From Stenotrophomonas raiganjensis (SeqCode) (GTDB taxonomy: Bacteria > Pseudomonadota > Gammaproteobacteria > Xanthomonadales > Xanthomonadaceae), in contig NZ_JAUTXR010000147.1 in the NCBI RefSeq assembly GCF_030658505.1, positions 1 to 23,894 of the forward strand: a DNA stretch of 23,894 bases, read 5' to 3'. Shown one piece after another: positions 13,009 through 20,371 of the stretch (position 1 is its first letter; the number at the start of each line of letters is the position of its first letter). Under the pieces are notes generated by a model, which was given only the letters and a program-made list of their open reading frames with translations, had not been told where the DNA came from and did no database searches. The position numbers were made by a program, and so were the translations under genes.

Positions 13009-15186
13009 TCAGTCCGCCCAACGGCCGGCACCGGTGGACTGCGGCAGCACCTGCGCCGACAGCGGGCGGTCGTTGGCCAGCAGGTTCACCGCGTCGGCCA
13101 GGATGGAGGCCGACTCGCGCAGCAGCGGGTCCGGGCGCTTTTCGGCAGCCTTCTCGCGCGCGGCATCCTTGACGATGTCGCGCTCGTTGCCGGTCAGGCC
13201 GTCATCGCTGCTGTCATCGGCCAGCGGGTCCAAGGCCAGGCCCAGCTCCTTGCGCTGCACCTGGCGCTCCTTGCGCTGGGTATCCTGGCGCTCGCGCTCA
13301 GCGCGACGGGTCGCCTCGTTGAGCGAGATGTATTTCTTCGCCGCTTCGGTGCGGAACTGCTGCACGTCCTCGTTCCACCACTGGAATTCCTTGTCGGTCG
13401 CAATGCGCGCGTCGTGGCGGGTTTCCAGTTTCGGCAGCAGCGGCGCGAAATTGCCGTACTGGGTGTGCGGCACGGCGGCGATGCGAGTCCACGGCAACGC
13501 GTTGTCGTAGGTGCTTTCGCCGAACTCGGTGGCATCGACGCTGGCCGGGAATGCCAGGTCCGGCACCACGCCCTTGTGCTGGGTGCTGCTGCCGCTGATG
13601 CGGAAGAACTGGGCGATGGTCAGTTTGACCTGGCCGAAGCGCTGGGTCTCGCCGCTCGGCCAACGATCAAGGTCGACGATGTTCTGCACGGTGCCCTTGC
13701 CGAAGCTGGTCTCACCGATCACCAGGCCACGACCGTAGTCCTGGATGGCACCGGCGAAGATCTCCGAGGCCGAGGCCGAACCACGGTTGATCAGCACCGC
13801 CAGCGGGCCGTCCCACGCCACGCCCTGGTTGCGGTCGCTGTTGACGGTGACGCGGCCACCGGACTCGCGCACCTGCACCACCGGGCCCTGTTCGATGAAC
13901 AGCCCGGTCAGTTCAATGGCCTCATCCAGCGAACCACCACCGTTGTTGCGCAGGTCCAGCACCACGCCGTCCAGCTTGTCGTTCTTGAAGCCGGCCAGCA
14001 GCTTGGCCACGTCGCGGGTCGCCGAGGCATAGTCGGCGGCGTTGCGGCGGCGGCCTTCGAAATCCTGGTAGAAGGTCGGCAGCTTGATCACACCGATCTT
14101 CCGTGCCGGCCCGCCATTGGCGGCCGGGAGGGTCATGGTCTCGCCCTTGGCGGCCTGTTCGGCCAGGCGCACCTTCTGGCGGGTCAGCACCAGGGTGTGG
14201 TGCTTGCCGTCGGCACCCTCAGCAGCCGGAATGAACTCCAGCTTGACCTGGGTATCCTTGGCACCACGGATCTTGGCGACGACGTCGTCGATGCGCCAGC
14301 CGATCACATCCTCGACCTGGCCGGACTTGCCCTGGCCGACGCCGACGATGCGGTCACCCGGCTTCAGCGTGCCATCCACCGCTGCCGGGCCGCCGGCAAT
14401 GATCTCGCGGATCACCACCACGTCGTCCTGGCGCTGCAGCTGTGCGCCGATGCCTTCCAGCGACAGCGACATTGCCTGGTTGAAGTTCTCGGCCGTGCGC
14501 GGGGTGAAGTAATCGGTGTGCGGATCGACAGCGCTGGTGTACGAGTTCATGAAGAACTGGAAGACGTCCTCGCCCTTCAGCTCATTGACCGACTTCTCCA
14601 GCGTCGCGTAGCGCTTGTCCAGCGTCTTGCGGATGTCGTCCGGCTTCTTGCCGGCCAGCTTCAGGCGCAGCCAATCGTTCTTGACCGACTTGCGCCACAG
14701 CTCGTCCAGCTCGGCGCTGCTGGCCGCCCACGGCACCTTCTTGCGGTCGTACTCGAAGCGCTCATCGGTGGTGAAGTCCGGCTCCTGCTTGAGCAGCTTG
14801 CGCGCATAGGCCACGCGCTCGCCGACGCGCTGCTTGTACACCGCGAACACCTGGAACGCCGGCTCCAGCTCGCCACCACGGATGGCCGTGGCGATGTTGG
14901 CCTCGAACGGCGCGAAGCGCGCCACGTCGGCCTGGGTGAAGTACTGCTTGCCGCCGTCCAGCGTTTCCAGATAGCGCTTGAACACGTCCTTGGAGGTGGC
15001 CTCGTCCAGCGCGCGCGGACGGTAGGCGTAACGGCTGTCGGAAAGCAGGCCGTAGACCAGCTTGGAGGTGGTCACCTGATCGGCGGTGGCCGCCGCAGGC
15101 AATGCGGGCGAGTCGGCCTTGGCCGCCAGCGCCAGCGGCGCGACCAGCGCCAGGGCCATCAGGAATGCGGGGGCTTTGAATTTCAT
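13009..15186 (-). CDS. prc: Carboxy-terminal (tail-specific) processing protease
   Basis: A 725-residue periplasmic serine protease of peptidase family S41. A signal peptide covers about 1-22. An N-terminal helical domain runs to about 235, a PDZ domain covers about 240-335 (LEGIGAQLQ ... GPAAVDGTLKPGDRIVGV), and the protease core follows. The catalytic pair is Ser472 in the SASASE motif and Lys497 in SFGKG; the 25-residue gap matches Ser452 and Lys477 of E. coli Prc. VLDLRNNGGGSLDEA is at about 409-423. The C-terminal 150 residues are highly charged, as in E. coli. Prc trims or degrades proteins with nonpolar C-termini and controls some murein hydrolases, which fits nearby mltB, rlpA and dacC. 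Length is normal. Confidence 0.95.
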   Translation of the reverse strand: MKFKAPAFLMALALVAPLALAAKADSPALPAAATADQVTTSKLVYGLLSDSRYAYRPRALDEATSKDVFKRYLETLDGGKQYFTQADVARFAPFEANIATAIRGGELEPAFQVFAVYKQRVGERVAYARKLLKQEPDFTTDERFEYDRKKVPWAASSAELDELWRKSVKNDWLRLKLAGKKPDDIRKTLDKRYATLEKSVNELKGEDVFQFFMNSYTSAVDPHTDYFTPRTAENFNQAMSLSLEGIGAQLQRQDDVVVIREIIAGGPAAVDGTLKPGDRIVGVGQGKSGQVEDVIGWRIDDVVAKIRGAKDTQVKLEFIPAAEGADGKHHTLVLTRQKVRLAEQAAKGETMTLPAANGGPARKIGVIKLPTFYQDFEGRRRNAADYASATRDVAKLLAGFKNDKLDGVVLDLRNNGGGSLDEAIELTGLFIEQGPVVQVRESGGRVTVNSDRNQGVAWDGPLAVLINRGSASASEIFAGAIQDYGRGLVIGETSFGKGTVQNIVDLDRWPSGETQRFGQVKLTIAQFFRISGSSTQHKGVVPDLAFPASVDATEFGESTYDNALPWTRIAAVPHTQYGNFAPLLPKLETRHDARIATDKEFQWWNEDVQQFRTEAAKKYISLNEATRRAERERQDTQRKERQVQRKELGLALDPLADDSSDDGLTGNERDIVKDAAREKAAEKRPDPLLRESASILADAVNLLANDRPLSAQVLPQSTGAGRWAD

Positions 15187-15378
15187 TGACGTGCTCGAAG
15201 GCGCCTTGCCAAGGGGGAGACTGCTGGGTGCTCAGACACCACGACAGTGCCGAAAGTTGCCGGGTTTGTCACCCGGCCGCGTTCGGTGGAAAACCAGCCT
15301 AGCGGGGCCGGTGTAGCAAATTGTGAATGCAGGCGAAGGCAGGGCCGAACCCTTGCCCGGCAGGCCGCCAGCAAGCCA

Positions 15379-15394
15379 CCGAGCATGTGCTCGG
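15379..15394. repeat. Small hairpin between prc and lipA
   Basis: The sequence ccgagcatgtgctcgg is a 6-bp perfect stem with a 4-base loop. It resembles the core of a SMAG repeat but has no GTAG head, so it may be a decayed copy. It lies 77 bp beyond the lipA stop and upstream of prc. Confidence 0.4.
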
Positions 15395-15470
15395 CGATGC
15401 GGCAGGCAGAGGTGTGCAGACCATCGGTCCGCCCCCACAGGAGATGCTGCTCCCAGCCACCGGCAGGGTG

Positions 15471-16481
15471 TCAGGAGACCCCTGCGCCCTTGGCCTGCAC
15501 GTCAGCGTGGTACGACGAGCGCACCATCGGGCCGGAGGCCACGTGGCTGAAGCCCAGCTCGTAGCCGTAGTCTTCCAGCGCCTTGTAGTCTTCCGGGGTC
15601 CAGTACTTCAGCACCGGGTGGTGATGCGCGGTCGGCTGCAGGTACTGGCCGATGGTGATCATGTCCACGTCGTGCGCGCGCAGGTCACGCATCGTGGCCT
15701 TGATCTGTTCGAAGTCTTCGCCCAGGCCCAGCATGATGCCGCTCTTGGTCGGCACGTCCGGGTGCTGTGCCTTGAAGTTCTTCAGCAGGTTCAGCGACCA
15801 CTGGTAGTCCGCACCCGGGCGCACGTTGCGGTACAGGTCCGGCACGGTCTCGATGTTGTGGTTGAACACATCCGGCGGGTTCTGCGCCAGGATCTCCAGC
15901 GCGCGCTCCATGCGGCCCTTGCCGCGGAAGTCCGGGGTCAGCACCTCGATGCGGGTGCCCGGCGACTTCTCGCGAATGGCGGTGATGCAGTCGACGAAGT
16001 GCTGGGCACCACCGTCGCGCAGGTCATCGCGGTCGACGCTGGTCACCACCACGTACTTCAGGCCCATGTCGGCCACGGTCTGGCCGAGGCTGGCCGGCTC
16101 GTTGGCATCCGGCGGCTTCGGGCGGCCGTGGGCCACGTCGCAGAACGAGCAGCGACGGGTGCAGACCTCGCCCAGGATCATGAAGGTGGCGGTGCCGTGG
16201 CCGAAGCACTCATGGATGTTCGGGCAGCTGGCTTCCTCGCACACGGTCACCAGACGGTTTTCGCGCAGCTTGGCCTTCAGGTTCTGCACGGCATTGCCCG
16301 AAGGAATGCGCACGCGGATCCAGGACGGCTTGCGCAGCACCGGCGCGTCGGCGAACTGCACCGGCGAGCGGTTGATCTTGTCACCGCCCAGCTGCTTGAC
16401 CCCGGCCTGCAACGGCGCGGCGGACGGAGAGTCGCCCTGCACGATCTGCAGGGGAATGGAACGGGCGGTGGTTTCAGTCAT
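15471..16481 (-). CDS. lipA: Lipoyl synthase
   Basis: A 336-residue radical-SAM enzyme that inserts two sulfurs into protein-bound octanoyl groups to make lipoyl cofactor. The auxiliary cluster motif [12 protein letters not shown] is at about 81-92 and the radical-SAM motif CTRRCSFC at about 107-114. The conserved RSSYHA near the C-terminus supplies the serine ligand of the auxiliary cluster. LipA acts after LipB, and the genes are adjacent here with an 18-bp gap, probably in one operon with ybeD. Length and motifs are standard. Confidence 0.97.
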   Translation of the reverse strand: MTETTARSIPLQIVQGDSPSAAPLQAGVKQLGGDKINRSPVQFADAPVLRKPSWIRVRIPSGNAVQNLKAKLRENRLVTVCEEASCPNIHECFGHGTATFMILGEVCTRRCSFCDVAHGRPKPPDANEPASLGQTVADMGLKYVVVTSVDRDDLRDGGAQHFVDCITAIREKSPGTRIEVLTPDFRGKGRMERALEILAQNPPDVFNHNIETVPDLYRNVRPGADYQWSLNLLKNFKAQHPDVPTKSGIMLGLGEDFEQIKATMRDLRAHDVDMITIGQYLQPTAHHHPVLKYWTPEDYKALEDYGYELGFSHVASGPMVRSSYHADVQAKGAGVS

Positions 16482-16499
16482 GGCAGTTCCGGGGGGCGG

Positions 16500-17210
16500 T
16501 CAGGCGGCCGCAGAAAGATCGGGCAGTTCGGGCGTGTGCTGCAGCAGCAGGCCGAACTGGCGGGCCAGGTGGTCCAACAGCACCGGCTTGACGGCCTCCA
16601 TCCCGGAGGGCCCGCCCAAGTCTACTACCGAGGTCACCTGCAACCCCTGGTAACCACAGGGGTTGATACGGTGGAAAGGTTCCAGGTCCATGGACACATT
16701 GAAGGCCAGGCCATGGAAGGTGCAGCCGCGGCGGACGCGGATGCCGAGTGCAGCGATCTTGGCGCCGCCGACGTAGACGCCCGGGGCGCCCTCGCGGCGT
16801 TCGGCACCGATGTTCCACTCGGCCAGGGTGTCGATGATGGCCTGCTCGATGCGGCACACGTAGTCGCGCACACCGATGCCCAGCCGCGGCAGGCGCAGCA
16901 GCGGGTAGACCACGATCTGGCCTGGGCCGTGATAGGTCACCTGGCCGCCGCGGTCCACGTGCAGCACCGGGATCTCGCCCGGCGCCAGCACGTGCTCGTC
17001 CTTGCCAGCCTGGCCGAGGGTGAACACCGGGTCGTGCTCGACCACCCAGAGTTCGTCGGCATCGGCGTCGCTGCGCTGGTCGGTGAAACGCTGCATCGCA
17101 CGCCATACCGGCGCATAGGCCTGGCGACCAAGGTCACGGACCACCGCCGGACGCGGCGCGCGGTCTTCCGGGGCGGCGCCGGCCGGGCAGCTGTCGGCTA
17201 CAGCGTCCAC
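16500..17210 (-). CDS. lipB: Octanoyltransferase (lipoyl/octanoyl-ACP:protein transferase)
   Basis: A 236-residue enzyme that moves octanoate from acyl carrier protein to lipoyl domains. [12 protein letters not shown] is at 87-98; the catalytic Lys151 is in [13 protein letters not shown] and Cys185 in INPCGYQGL. Their spacing of 34 equals Lys135 to Cys169 in E. coli LipB. The N-terminus has a longer, weakly conserved lead of about 22 residues before VVRDLG. The start is GTG at 17210, inside the last 13 bases of ybeD, so the two genes overlap and are probably coupled. A later start is possible but would still keep the catalytic domain. Confidence 0.95.
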   Translation of the reverse strand: MDAVADSCPAGAAPEDRAPRPAVVRDLGRQAYAPVWRAMQRFTDQRSDADADELWVVEHDPVFTLGQAGKDEHVLAPGEIPVLHVDRGGQVTYHGPGQIVVYPLLRLPRLGIGVRDYVCRIEQAIIDTLAEWNIGAERREGAPGVYVGGAKIAALGIRVRRGCTFHGLAFNVSMDLEPFHRINPCGYQGLQVTSVVDLGGPSGMEAVKPVLLDHLARQFGLLLQHTPELPDLSAAA

Positions 17211-17476
17211 TTCACTTCCGGGTGGTCACGCAGTGCCTGGTGCGCCAGGTCGTACTGTTCGCGGCTCTCGGCCTTGAACACGATGCGGACGGACACGTAC
17301 TTGCCGTTGGAGGAGTGCTTCCAGCTGATGCGTTCATTGACGACATCAATGCCGGCAGCCAGCAACAGGCGGGGAAGCTCATGCTCCAGGCCGCGGTTGG
17401 CCGGGCCCATGGCGCTGAGCTCGAACTGGCCGGGGAACTGGAAGCCGTGGTCGGGGTTGTCGGACTTGATTTCCAT
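17198..17476 (-). CDS. ybeD: YbeD family (DUF493) protein
   Basis: A 92-residue protein matching the small YbeD/DUF493 family, an alpha-beta fold similar to ACT-type regulatory domains. The region [15 protein letters not shown] at about 51-65 corresponds to the SSKGNYHSVSI of E. coli YbeD, and the tail DHPEVKWTL aligns with its C-terminus. It lies upstream of lipB in E. coli and here, but its biochemical role is not established. I chose the ATG at 17476 (family-like start [12 protein letters not shown]). An in-frame upstream ATG at 17539 would add 21 residues that do not look conserved. No ribosome-binding site precedes 17476, which fits the promoter described just upstream. Confidence 0.88.
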   Translation of the reverse strand: MEIKSDNPDHGFQFPGQFELSAMGPANRGLEHELPRLLLAAGIDVVNERISWKHSSNGKYVSVRIVFKAESREQYDLAHQALRDHPEVKWTL

Positions 17477-17482
17477 GGACCC

Positions 17483-17511
17483 ATTATCGGGCCGCAAGGC
17501 AACAAACCCAA
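17483..17511 (-). promoter_or_regulatory. Promoter for ybeD-lipB-lipA, possibly leaderless
   Basis: On the minus strand TTGGGT (17511-17506) is followed after exactly 17 bp by GATAAT (17488-17483). The -10 hexamer matches consensus at five of six positions and the -35 at three. The predicted start of transcription falls at or within a base or two of the ybeD ATG at 17476, which would give a leaderless mRNA. Confidence 0.5.
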
Positions 17512-17559
17512 GAGTATTCATCAAAGTCAAAAAGCGCACCGGTGAGTCGCTGCGTTGCA

Positions 17560-17577
17560 GCTGAACGGCCGTTCAGC
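17560..17577. promoter_or_regulatory. Perfect 18-bp palindrome, likely operator
   Basis: gctgaacggccgttcagc is a perfect palindrome with core TGAACGGCCGTTCA, of the size and form bound by TetR-type dimers. A further half site, tgaacg, follows at 17579-17584. It lies in the divergent gap between ybeD (start 17476) and lpxR (start 17739), about 50 bp upstream of the ybeD -35. The cognate regulator is not in the window. Confidence 0.6.
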
Positions 17578-17616
17578 ATGAACGCTTGGCCGCGCGGGGC
17601 CGCAGGACAGTGCAGG

Positions 17617-17635
17617 ATTGTCTTCACGAGACAAT
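17617..17635. promoter_or_regulatory. Inverted repeat upstream of lpxR
   Basis: attgtct at 17617-17623 and agacaat at 17629-17635 are perfect inverted repeats around tcacg. It could be a second protein site in the ybeD-lpxR gap or a hairpin in a 5' leader of lpxR, about 100 bp before its ATG. Confidence 0.35.
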
Positions 17636-17738
17636 GTCGTTTTCGGAACAGACAAGTGATTCAGACGCGCTCGTTCCGTCACTCCCGCACGAGTACCGTG
17701 TCGCGGCATATAACGACAGACAGATAGAACCTCCCCCC

Positions 17739-18812
17739 ATGAGCCCCCCTTCCAAACGCCGCGTCACAGCCCTCGGGCTGTCGGGCCTGCTGGCTGCTGC
17801 CCTCCCCCTTGCCGCCCAGGCGGCCGAACAATGTGGCCCGGACGCAATGCGCGACCACCCGCCACAGATCAACTTCCGCGTCGACAACGACCTGTTCGGC
17901 GGCCGCCACCAGGACCAGGGCTACACCAACGGCGCGCAGCTGACCCTGGTCTCGCCCAATCTGGTCGACTACACCGACGACCCCTGCCTGCCGCGCATGG
18001 CGCGCTGGGTGAACCAGTACCTGGAAGGCCTGCACCCCGGCAGGTTCGAACAGCAGAACATGATCTTCAGCATCGGCCAGGGCATCTTCACCCCGACCGA
18101 TCCCACCCGTCGCGATCTGATCGAGGATGACCGCCCGTATGCCGGCGTGCTGCTGGCCAGCTTCGGTTTCAATGCACGCAGCGGCGACCGCCTGCAGACC
18201 ACCCAGCTGGCCGTGGGCGTGGTCGGGCCGTGGGCCCAGGGCAAGCAGGTGCAGGATGCCGTGCACAACATCCTCAACGACAAGAAGTTCGAGGGTTGGG
18301 ACAACCAGCTGCACAACGAACCGGTGTTCATGCTGACCCACGAGCGCATGCGCCGCTGGCCGGCCGATGCCAGCGTCAATGCTGGCGGCTGGGGCTGGGA
18401 TGCGATCAGCCACTACGGCGGTGCGATCGGCAACCTGGAAACCAAGGCCAACGCCGGTGGCGAAGTGCGTTTCGGCTGGAAGCTGCCCGATGATTTCGGC
18501 AGCACGCCGTTGCGTCCGGCGGGTGAGAACACCGCCCCAACCCGTGGCGGCCGCCCCAATGGCTGGTCATGGCACATGTTCGTGACCACCGACGCGGCGT
18601 GGATGATCCGCGACATCACCCTGGACGGCAACACGTTCCGCAGCAGCCACAGCGTGGACAAGCGCCACGTGGTGGCCCAGGGCGGCTACGGCATGGCCCT
18701 GATGTACGGCCGCTGGAAGTTCGCGGTGGCGCGCTACCACAGCACCCGCGAGTTCTACGGCCAGCGCGAGGCCCCGGTGTTCGGCAGCTTCACCATCAGC
18801 CGCTCGCTGTAA
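17739..18812 (+). CDS. lpxR: LpxR-family lipid A 3'-O-deacylase (DUF2219)
   Basis: A 357-residue outer-membrane beta-barrel protein. A signal peptide covers about 1-28 with AQA before the cut. The family start NFRVDNDLFGG near 45-55 contains Asn50-Asp51, corresponding to the Asn9-Asp10 pair of Salmonella LpxR, and YTNG follows at 62-65. DDRPYAG is at 130-136, and His176 with GWDNQLHNEP (186-195) matches the catalytic histidine region. LpxR enzymes remove the 3'-acyloxyacyl chain of lipid A, with Ca2+. The ATG at 17739 was chosen because the signal peptide begins there, although the upstream sequence is C-rich and shows no ribosome-binding site. It runs opposite to its neighbours and splits the dacC and ybeD genes. 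Confidence 0.87.
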   Translation: MSPPSKRRVTALGLSGLLAAALPLAAQAAEQCGPDAMRDHPPQINFRVDNDLFGGRHQDQGYTNGAQLTLVSPNLVDYTDDPCLPRMARWVNQYLEGLHPGRFEQQNMIFSIGQGIFTPTDPTRRDLIEDDRPYAGVLLASFGFNARSGDRLQTTQLAVGVVGPWAQGKQVQDAVHNILNDKKFEGWDNQLHNEPVFMLTHERMRRWPADASVNAGGWGWDAISHYGGAIGNLETKANAGGEVRFGWKLPDDFGSTPLRPAGENTAPTRGGRPNGWSWHMFVTTDAAWMIRDITLDGNTFRSSHSVDKRHVVAQGGYGMALMYGRWKFAVARYHSTREFYGQREAPVFGSFTISRSL

Positions 18813-18828
18813 GCGAGGGGCTGGTGGT
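18804..18828. repeat. 25-bp direct repeat, copy 1 (end of lpxR)
   Basis: This 25-bp sequence covers the last two codons and the stop of lpxR and 16 bases beyond. It recurs perfectly at 18876-18900. Within copy 1 the arms agccgctcgct (18798-18808) and agcgaggggct (18812-18822) can form an almost perfect hairpin around the stop codon. Confidence 0.9.
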
Positions 18829-18835
18829 GAAGCGG

Positions 18836-18860
18836 GTAGGTGCCGACCGTTGGTCGGCAC
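18836..18860. repeat. SMAG REP hairpin
   Basis: GTAG at 18836-18839 is followed by a stem gtgccgacc with ggtcggcac. It lies just after copy 1 of the 25-bp direct repeat. Confidence 0.75.
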
Positions 18861-18875
18861 ACCGGTTTGCATCGA

Positions 18876-18900
18876 TCGCTGTAAGCGAGGGGCTGGTGGT
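18876..18900. repeat. 25-bp direct repeat, copy 2
   Basis: A perfect second copy of the sequence at 18804-18828, starting 72 bp downstream. The upstream part of the hairpin found in copy 1 is missing here. Confidence 0.9.
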
Positions 18901-18970
18901 AGTGCCGGCCGCTGGCCGGCTGTTGGCACATCCGGATGGGTTCATGAGTAGCCAGCAAGCGGCCGGCACT
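18899..18970. repeat. SMAG REP hairpin plus inverted partner
   Basis: GTAG at 18899-18902 begins a hairpin (gccggcc with ggccggc, ending at 18920). A reverse partner gcggccggcact at 18959-18970 pairs with agtgccggccgc at 18901-18912, giving a 12-bp outer stem. The partner lacks the ctac end. Confidence 0.65.
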
Positions 18971-19001
18971 CCCCATATCCGCATCCGACATCCCGAAACA
19001 G

Positions 19002-19027
19002 AAAAGGCCGGCATTCGCCGGCCTTTT
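19002..19027. terminator. Bidirectional terminator between lpxR and dacC
   Basis: The stem ggccggc with gccggcc (loop attc) is flanked by AAAA and TTTT, so it reads as a hairpin plus U-tract on both strands. It lies between the convergent lpxR and dacC genes, 24 bp past the dacC stop. It probably ends both transcripts. Confidence 0.88.
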
Positions 19028-19050
19028 CGTTCACCGCGCCGGGGCGTGGA

Positions 19051-20271
19051 TCATTCCGATTCCCACCACATCCAGAAGCTGTCCCACAGGCGCTTGAAGA
19101 AACCTGCCTGCTCGACGGCGGCCACGGCCACCAGCGGCGCCTCGGCGATGACCTTGCCATCCAGGGTGACCTTCACCGTGCCGATCTGCTGGCCGGCGGT
19201 GAACGGTGCTTCCAGGGTCTTGGGCACGTCGATGCTCGGCTTCAGGTCGTTGTAGCGGCCGCGCGGCACGCTCACCAGCATGGGCTGGGCCACGCCCAGC
19301 TGCACCTTGTCGGTGGTGCCCTTCCAGACCTTGTGCTCGGCCACGGCCTTGCCCGGCTCGTACAGGCGGTGGGTCTCGAAGAAGCGGAAGCCCCAGTTCA
19401 GCAGGGCCAGGCTGTCATCGGCACGCTGCTTCTCCGACGCACCGCCCAGGACCACGGCGATCAGGCGCTGGTCGCCACGCTGCGCCGAACTCATCAGGCA
19501 GTAGCCCGCTTCGGAGGTGTGGCCGGTCTTGATGCCGTCCACGCTGCCATCGCGCCACAGCAGCAGGTTGCGGTTCGGCTGCTTGATGTTGCCGACCTGG
19601 AATTCCTTGATCTTGTTGTACGCGTAGGTTTCCGGGTAATCACGCACCATCGCGCGGCCCAGCAGCGCCAGGTCGTAGGCGGTGCTGTGGTGGCCCTGCG
19701 CAGTCAGGCCGTGGGCGTTGACGAAATGCGAGTCCTTCATGCCGATCTTGGCGGCGTAGCTGTTCATCAGCGACGCAAAGGCTTCTTCGCTGCCAGCCAC
19801 GTGCTCGGCCAGGGCGATCGCGGCGTCGTTGCCGGACTGGATCGCCATGCCCTTTTCCATGTCTTCCAGGCGAGCGGTCTGGTTGACCGGGAAGCCACTG
19901 TAGCTGCCGTCGGTGCCGGCGCCACCTTCGCGCCAGGCGCGCTCGCTCATCATCACCTGGTCATCCGCACGGACCTTGCCGTTCTTGACCTCGGCGGCGA
20001 TCACGTAGGACGTCATCACCTTGGTGATGCTGGCCGGAGCCAGCTGCTCGTGGACGTTTTCGCCAGCCAGTACCTGGCCGGTGGCGTAATCCATCAGCAC
20101 CCAGGCCTTGGACACGCTCGGCACCGGGGCCGGCGGAGTGGCGACGGTAGCCGGGGCAGCAGCAGCGGCGGCAGGCGCCGGCGTGGCCGGGGTCGGCAGC
20201 GGCGTCTGGGCGGAAGCCAGGCCCACCACCAGGGTGGCGGCCAGGGCGGTGGCGGCGGAACGGAAATTCAT
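19051..20271 (-). CDS. dacC: D-alanyl-D-alanine carboxypeptidase (PBP5/6 type)
   Basis: A 406-residue low-molecular-weight penicillin-binding protein that removes the terminal D-Ala of peptidoglycan stem peptides in the periplasm. A signal peptide (about 1-21) is followed by an Ala/Pro-rich linker of about 30 residues. The active-site motifs are Ser81-x-x-Lys84 (SITK), Ser146-Gly-Asn148 and Lys248-Thr-Gly250, with spacing usual for PBP5. The C-terminal FFKRLWDSFWMWWESE is an amphipathic membrane-anchoring helix as in E. coli DacA. I placed the start at ATG 20271, because it begins the signal peptide; a longer open frame to 20565 runs through the rlpA gene. It follows rlpA by 100 bp. dacA would be an equally fair symbol. 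Confidence 0.94.
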   Translation of the reverse strand: MNFRSAATALAATLVVGLASAQTPLPTPATPAPAAAAAAPATVATPPAPVPSVSKAWVLMDYATGQVLAGENVHEQLAPASITKVMTSYVIAAEVKNGKVRADDQVMMSERAWREGGAGTDGSYSGFPVNQTARLEDMEKGMAIQSGNDAAIALAEHVAGSEEAFASLMNSYAAKIGMKDSHFVNAHGLTAQGHHSTAYDLALLGRAMVRDYPETYAYNKIKEFQVGNIKQPNRNLLLWRDGSVDGIKTGHTSEAGYCLMSSAQRGDQRLIAVVLGGASEKQRADDSLALLNWGFRFFETHRLYEPGKAVAEHKVWKGTTDKVQLGVAQPMLVSVPRGRYNDLKPSIDVPKTLEAPFTAGQQIGTVKVTLDGKVIAEAPLVAVAAVEQAGFFKRLWDSFWMWWESE

Positions 20272-20345
20272 TGGACAGCAGGCTCCAGGGGACGGCCGGG
20301 AATGGAGGGTGGAACGTAACGGCCATTGTAAGGCCGGGGGAGCAT

Positions 20346-20364
20346 GGGCCGGCAGCACCGGCCC
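20346..20364 (-). terminator. Hairpin between rlpA and dacC
   Basis: gggccgg at 20346-20352 pairs with ccggccc at 20358-20364 around cagca. It lies 7 bp past the rlpA stop on the minus strand. There is no T-tract, so it may only weaken read-through or protect the upstream mRNA. Confidence 0.35.
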
Positions 20365-20371
20365 GGGTGGA

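Noticed and set aside
12937..15189. A 750-codon plus-strand open frame covering prc
   Set aside because: It is fully antisense to prc, which has signal peptide, PDZ and catalytic residues. Long antisense frames are expected in GC-rich DNA.
15327..17564. A 745-codon plus-strand open frame
   Set aside because: It is antisense to lipA, lipB and ybeD, all with intact catalytic motifs.
17586..17738. N-terminal extension of lpxR
   Set aside because: A signal peptide begins at the ATG at 17739; the upstream residues are not membrane-targeting and the DNA there holds operator-like repeats.
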